Assembly: GCF_005893125.1 (NCBI RefSeq)
Contig: NZ_VCJS01000091.1
Location: 1 to 49,003 of the forward strand
Length of the DNA: 49,003 nt
Direction: 5' to 3'
DNA from: Nonomuraea basaltis
Lineage (GTDB): Bacteria; Actinomycetota; Actinomycetes; Streptosporangiales; Streptosporangiaceae
Shown here: piece by piece, positions 46,733 through 49,003 of the stretch
Numbering within the stretch: position 1 is the first letter of the stretch
Layout: each line of letters opens with the position of its first letter
Notes under the pieces: generated by a model
Seen by the model: the letters and a program-made list of their open reading frames with translations, nothing else
Told to the model about the DNA's origin: nothing
Database searches by the model: none
Translations under genes and position numbers: made by a program

Positions 46733-47180
46733 GTTGAGGTCTCCTGCAGGATGATCCGGGTGCGGTCGTGGGTGCCGGCCAGCTCGCGCAGTTTGCCGGC
46801 GCGGGCGCGTAGCCGGTCGCCGACCGGCTGGGGGCGTGCGCGGCGCGTTTGTCGAGCACGTCGGCCCGGTCGCGCAGACCGGCGGCCTGGCGGTCGGTGC
46901 AGACGATGTTCCCGCAGCCGGGAACGCAGTGGTCCAGGCTGGGGGTGTCTTTCACGCCGTCGCGGTGGCAGAGCGCCTGGGCCCGTTTGTAGTGGCAGAG
47001 CACGAATGCCTGCGGGTTGTCATAGATCATGACGTCTTCGTTGGCGATCAGGTGCTGGGCTGTGCGCGCGTTGATGGTGGCCCCGGCAAAGGTCGTGGCG
47101 CGGGCGGCGGCTCTGATGACGCGCCGGGCCGCGGGCCCGGAGATGCCCTCCCCGGCGTGCAGACCATCGCGCATGCGGTC
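46729..47180 (-). pseudogene. C-terminal remnant of a site-specific integrase
   Basis: The minus strand reads RMRDGLHAGEGISGPAARRV, FAGATINARTAQHLIANEDV, NPQAFVLCHYKRAQALCHRD, and the Cys-rich DHCVPGCGNIVCTDRQAAGL. After a one-base shift near 46830 (a run of five G) it continues GDRLRARAGKLRELAGTHDR to TGA 46731-46729. This is the zinc-finger-like tail of large actinobacterial integrases that precede DUF6262 genes. The catalytic domain is gone, so the element is immobile. Confidence 0.6.
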
Positions 47181-47219
47181 GCTGAGCGCAGGACGCGACC
47201 CCGCAGTGACACTTCCTAG

Positions 47220-47255
47220 TCTCAAGTTGAGATATTATCGTCTCATTCAGAGACG
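47220..47255. promoter_or_regulatory. Two perfect inverted repeats upstream of the SDR gene
   Basis: TCTCAAGTTGAGA (47220-47232) and CGTCTCATTCAGAGACG (47239-47255) flank TATTAT (47233-47238), a likely -10. Both use TCTC/GAGA half-sites, so they may be two sites for one dimeric repressor, for example the TetR protein encoded at 48188. Confidence 0.55.
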
Positions 47256-47288
47256 GGATGTCGCATCATCCAGGACAGGAGCTGTGTC

Positions 47289-48062
47289 ATGAGAGGTCTC
47301 ACTGGCAAGCGCATCGTCGTCGCCGGAGGTGCGTCCGGGATCGGCGCGGCCACCGCCGAGCGGCTCGCGGCCGAGGGTGCGGCGGTCGTGGTCGGTGACG
47401 TCAACATCGACGCGGCCGAGGCCACCGCCAAGCGCATCACCGACACCGGCGCGACCGCCCTCGCCGTCGAGTTCGACCTCGGCGACGAGAGTTCGGTAGG
47501 CGCCCTCGTCGACACCGCCGTCACCCAACTCGGCGGAGTCGACGGCCTCTACAACGTCGCCGCCGACGTCTCGGCGGAGACCCTGGGCCGTGACGGCGAC
47601 CTGCTCGACATGGACCCGGCCGTATGGCGGCGCACCCTGGAAGTGAACCTGATCGGCTTCGCGCTCACCAGCCGCGCGGTCCTTCCCCTGCTGCTGGAAC
47701 AAGGCGGCGGCGCCATCGTCAATACCTCCTCCCTCGCGGCGCACGTGGGCGACCACGCGCGTGCGGCGTACCAGACCAGCAAGGCCGGGATCAACGCACT
47801 CACCCGGCACATCGCCTCCCGCTGGGGCAAGCAGGCCATCCGCTGCAACTGCGTGTCTCCCGGAGTCGTCCTGACCGAATCCGCGCAGAAGATGGCTCTG
47901 AGCCCGGAGGCGATGGAGTTCACCCGCATGACGCTTCCCAGCACCCGCTTGGGCAAGCCGGAAGATCTGGCCGGCATCGTGGCGTTCCTCCTCTCCGACG
48001 ACGGCGAGTGGATCAACGGGCAGGTCTGGTCGGTCAACGGCGGCGCGATGCTCCGCGAATGA
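47289..48062 (+). CDS. Short-chain dehydrogenase/reductase (SDR)
   Basis: A 257-residue classical SDR. The nucleotide motif is IVVAGGASGIGAATAERLAA at residues 9-28 with Asp at the end of strand 2 (VGDVN) suggesting NAD preference. NVAADVS replaces the usual N-A-A/N-A-G motif, SS in IVNTSSLAAH gives the catalytic Ser, and YQTSKAG gives Tyr and Lys. ATG 47289 follows CAGGAG. The upstream inverted repeats and a TetR gene 126 bases downstream suggest local regulation. Substrate unknown. Confidence 0.88.
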   Translation: MRGLTGKRIVVAGGASGIGAATAERLAAEGAAVVVGDVNIDAAEATAKRITDTGATALAVEFDLGDESSVGALVDTAVTQLGGVDGLYNVAADVSAETLGRDGDLLDMDPAVWRRTLEVNLIGFALTSRAVLPLLLEQGGGAIVNTSSLAAHVGDHARAAYQTSKAGINALTRHIASRWGKQAIRCNCVSPGVVLTESAQKMALSPEAMEFTRMTLPSTRLGKPEDLAGIVAFLLSDDGEWINGQVWSVNGGAMLRE

Positions 48063-48187
48063 GAGCGCCCTCCCCCCGCCGCGCCGGTCGTGTCCTTGTA
48101 CGGTCCGGGCAATCCGATCAACGACATGCCAAGATCGTCGGCGATCCCAGGTCGGCCGCTCCGGCTCGCCCCGTCACCGTAGGATTG

Positions 48188-48760
48188 ATGCCTATGCCCC
48201 GCTCGCCTCACACCGACGACATGCCCGGCCCTCGCGCGCAGGCGCGGCGCTACGTGCTGTCGGCGGCGGCTACGGCCCTCGCCGAGAACCCCGGCGCGAG
48301 CATGACGGAGATCGCCTCTGCCTCCGGCATTGGGCGGGCCACGATGTACCGGTGGTTCGCCACCCGCGAGCAACTCGTCGAGGCGATCCACGCCCATGTT
48401 GTCGCCGAGGTGGACGAGCTGATGGCGCGGCGCCTGCGCGAGAGCGGCCCCGCCCTCGACGTGCTGCTGCGACTGAGCGGCGACATCATGGCCTTCGGCG
48501 ACCGCTACCGGTTCCTGATCGCCTCCAGCGACAGACAGCAGAACCTGACCAACACCGTCGAGTTCAAGAAGTACGTCGCCGACCGCCAGCAGGCCGGCGA
48601 GCTGCGCGGCGACCTGTCGCCCGAGTGGCTGGTCGCGGCCTACGGCGGGCTCCTCGTCGCCGCACTCGACCAGCTCGACGAGCAGCGGCTCGGCAGCGCC
48701 GCGGTCGGTGACGAGCTGGCCCGCACCATCGTCGCGGCCTTCTCACGCGAAACGCCGTGA
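48188..48760 (+). CDS. TetR-family regulator next to the SDR gene
   Basis: A 190-residue TetR protein with HTH ASMTEIASASGIGRATMYRW then FATREQLVEAIHAHV, and a C-terminal ligand domain ending ELARTIVAAFSRETP. ATG 48188 follows AGGA; ATG 48194 is an alternative. It is the likely partner of the TCTC/GAGA inverted repeats upstream of the SDR gene. Confidence 0.82.
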   Translation: MPMPRSPHTDDMPGPRAQARRYVLSAAATALAENPGASMTEIASASGIGRATMYRWFATREQLVEAIHAHVVAEVDELMARRLRESGPALDVLLRLSGDIMAFGDRYRFLIASSDRQQNLTNTVEFKKYVADRQQAGELRGDLSPEWLVAAYGGLLVAALDQLDEQRLGSAAVGDELARTIVAAFSRETP

Positions 48761-48796
48761 CCCGCGCAGGAGCATGACGGCCGCATTTCTGGAGGC

Positions 48797-48940
48797 GTGA
48801 CGTTGCCCGTCGGCGACGCCCGCCACAGCTCGGGGAGGTGGCGCCCGGTCACCGGCAGCCCCGATGGCCGGTCGCGCGCGCTGGAGGTGCCCCACCCGTT
48901 GACGCAATCTGACGATCAGCCCAGAGGGATTCGGGCATGA
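48797..48940 (+). CDS. Small ORF of unknown function
   Basis: GTG 48797 follows GGAGG directly and encodes 47 polar residues ending TGA 48938-48940, overlapping the ATG of the next frame (ATGA). I recognise no family. The ribosome-binding site and overlap favour coding, but the composition is unremarkable. Confidence 0.3.
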   Translation: MTLPVGDARHSSGRWRPVTGSPDGRSRALEVPHPLTQSDDQPRGIRA

Positions 48941-49003
48941 CGAAGCCTCGTTGGAGGCCGTATTCCACCCCTGACACCAGGCGCTCCGGAGGGCTGATCT
49001 CCG
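48937..49003 (+). CDS. Start of a gene running off the window
   Basis: ATG 48937 overlaps the preceding small ORF stop and stays open to the end of the window (22 codons, beginning MTKPRWRPYSTPDT). Too short to classify. Confidence 0.3.
   Translation, partial: MTKPRWRPYSTPDTRRSGGLIS

Overview
The window is a chromosomal segment of a high-GC actinomycete (about 70% GC by eye, many GTG starts, Streptomyces-type TTGAC/TAnnnT promoters). A Streptosporangiales or Streptomyces relative is likely, but nothing here fixes the genus. From position 200 to about 33000 it is an organosulfur-scavenging island. The rest is ordinary accessory chromosome with several decayed mobile elements.

Sulfur island, left arm (+ strand, 243-19779). 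A leaderless Cys-ending leader peptide precedes a flavin reductase, a glutathionyl-hydroquinone-reductase-like enzyme, four luciferase-like FMN monooxygenases and a complete Opp/Dpp-type importer (lipoprotein, two permeases, fused double ATPase). A second unit starts at 11592: another Opp/Dpp-type importer, a further luciferase-like monooxygenase, two carboxymuconolactone-decarboxylase/AhpD-type proteins, a glyoxalase-fold protein and an OsmC-family protein whose start codon is out of frame. Fifteen junctions in these two units are 4-base stop/start overlaps. The second unit resembles a conserved but uncharacterised gene set that I recall from TIGRFAM as the KPN_01854/KPN_01858/Avi_7169/Avi_7170 families.

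Sulfur island, middle and right arm (19733-32961). On the minus strand are a broken arylsulfatase and a TauD/AtsK-type sulfate-ester dioxygenase with its own leaderless leader peptide. A leaderless MFS transporter gene diverges from them. A third leader peptide precedes an internally deleted FAD/NAD(P)-binding gene. Next come a fragment of an SfnB-like acyl-CoA dehydrogenase and a minus-strand ssuC-ssuA-ssuB-ssuD operon for sulfonates. These are followed by a YeiH-type putative sulfate exporter with a small membrane protein, a second sulfonate ABC transporter (ssuA-ssuB-ssuC, + strand), and a cysteine-free Rrf2 regulator that could control the locus. A 10-base element, GTRGGWWATA, recurs eight times, always at the promoters or 5' regions of these units, and is the likely operator of the regulon. 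The products would import sulfonates, sulfate esters and peptide-like or other organosulfur compounds, cleave C-S or S-O bonds with FMNH2 or 2-oxoglutarate chemistry, and handle the sulfite or sulfate released.

Remaining region (33000-49003). It holds a lipocalin-like gene, a TetR/crotonase/acyl-CoA-ligase operon behind a palindromic operator, an aldo/keto reductase, a truncated and frameshifted aldehyde dehydrogenase, a prophage tail remnant, and an FAD-dependent oxidoreductase. Further on are a tRNA-like fragment with a duplicated anticodon-arm segment (possible attachment-site scar), a large RING-less member of what looks like the MXAN_6230/SCO0854 family, a secreted BP74-like protein, and remnants of a tyrosine-recombinase element (integrase C-terminus plus DUF6262-like gene). 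The window closes with an SDR oxidoreductase with inverted-repeat operators, a TetR regulator, and the start of a gene that runs off the end.
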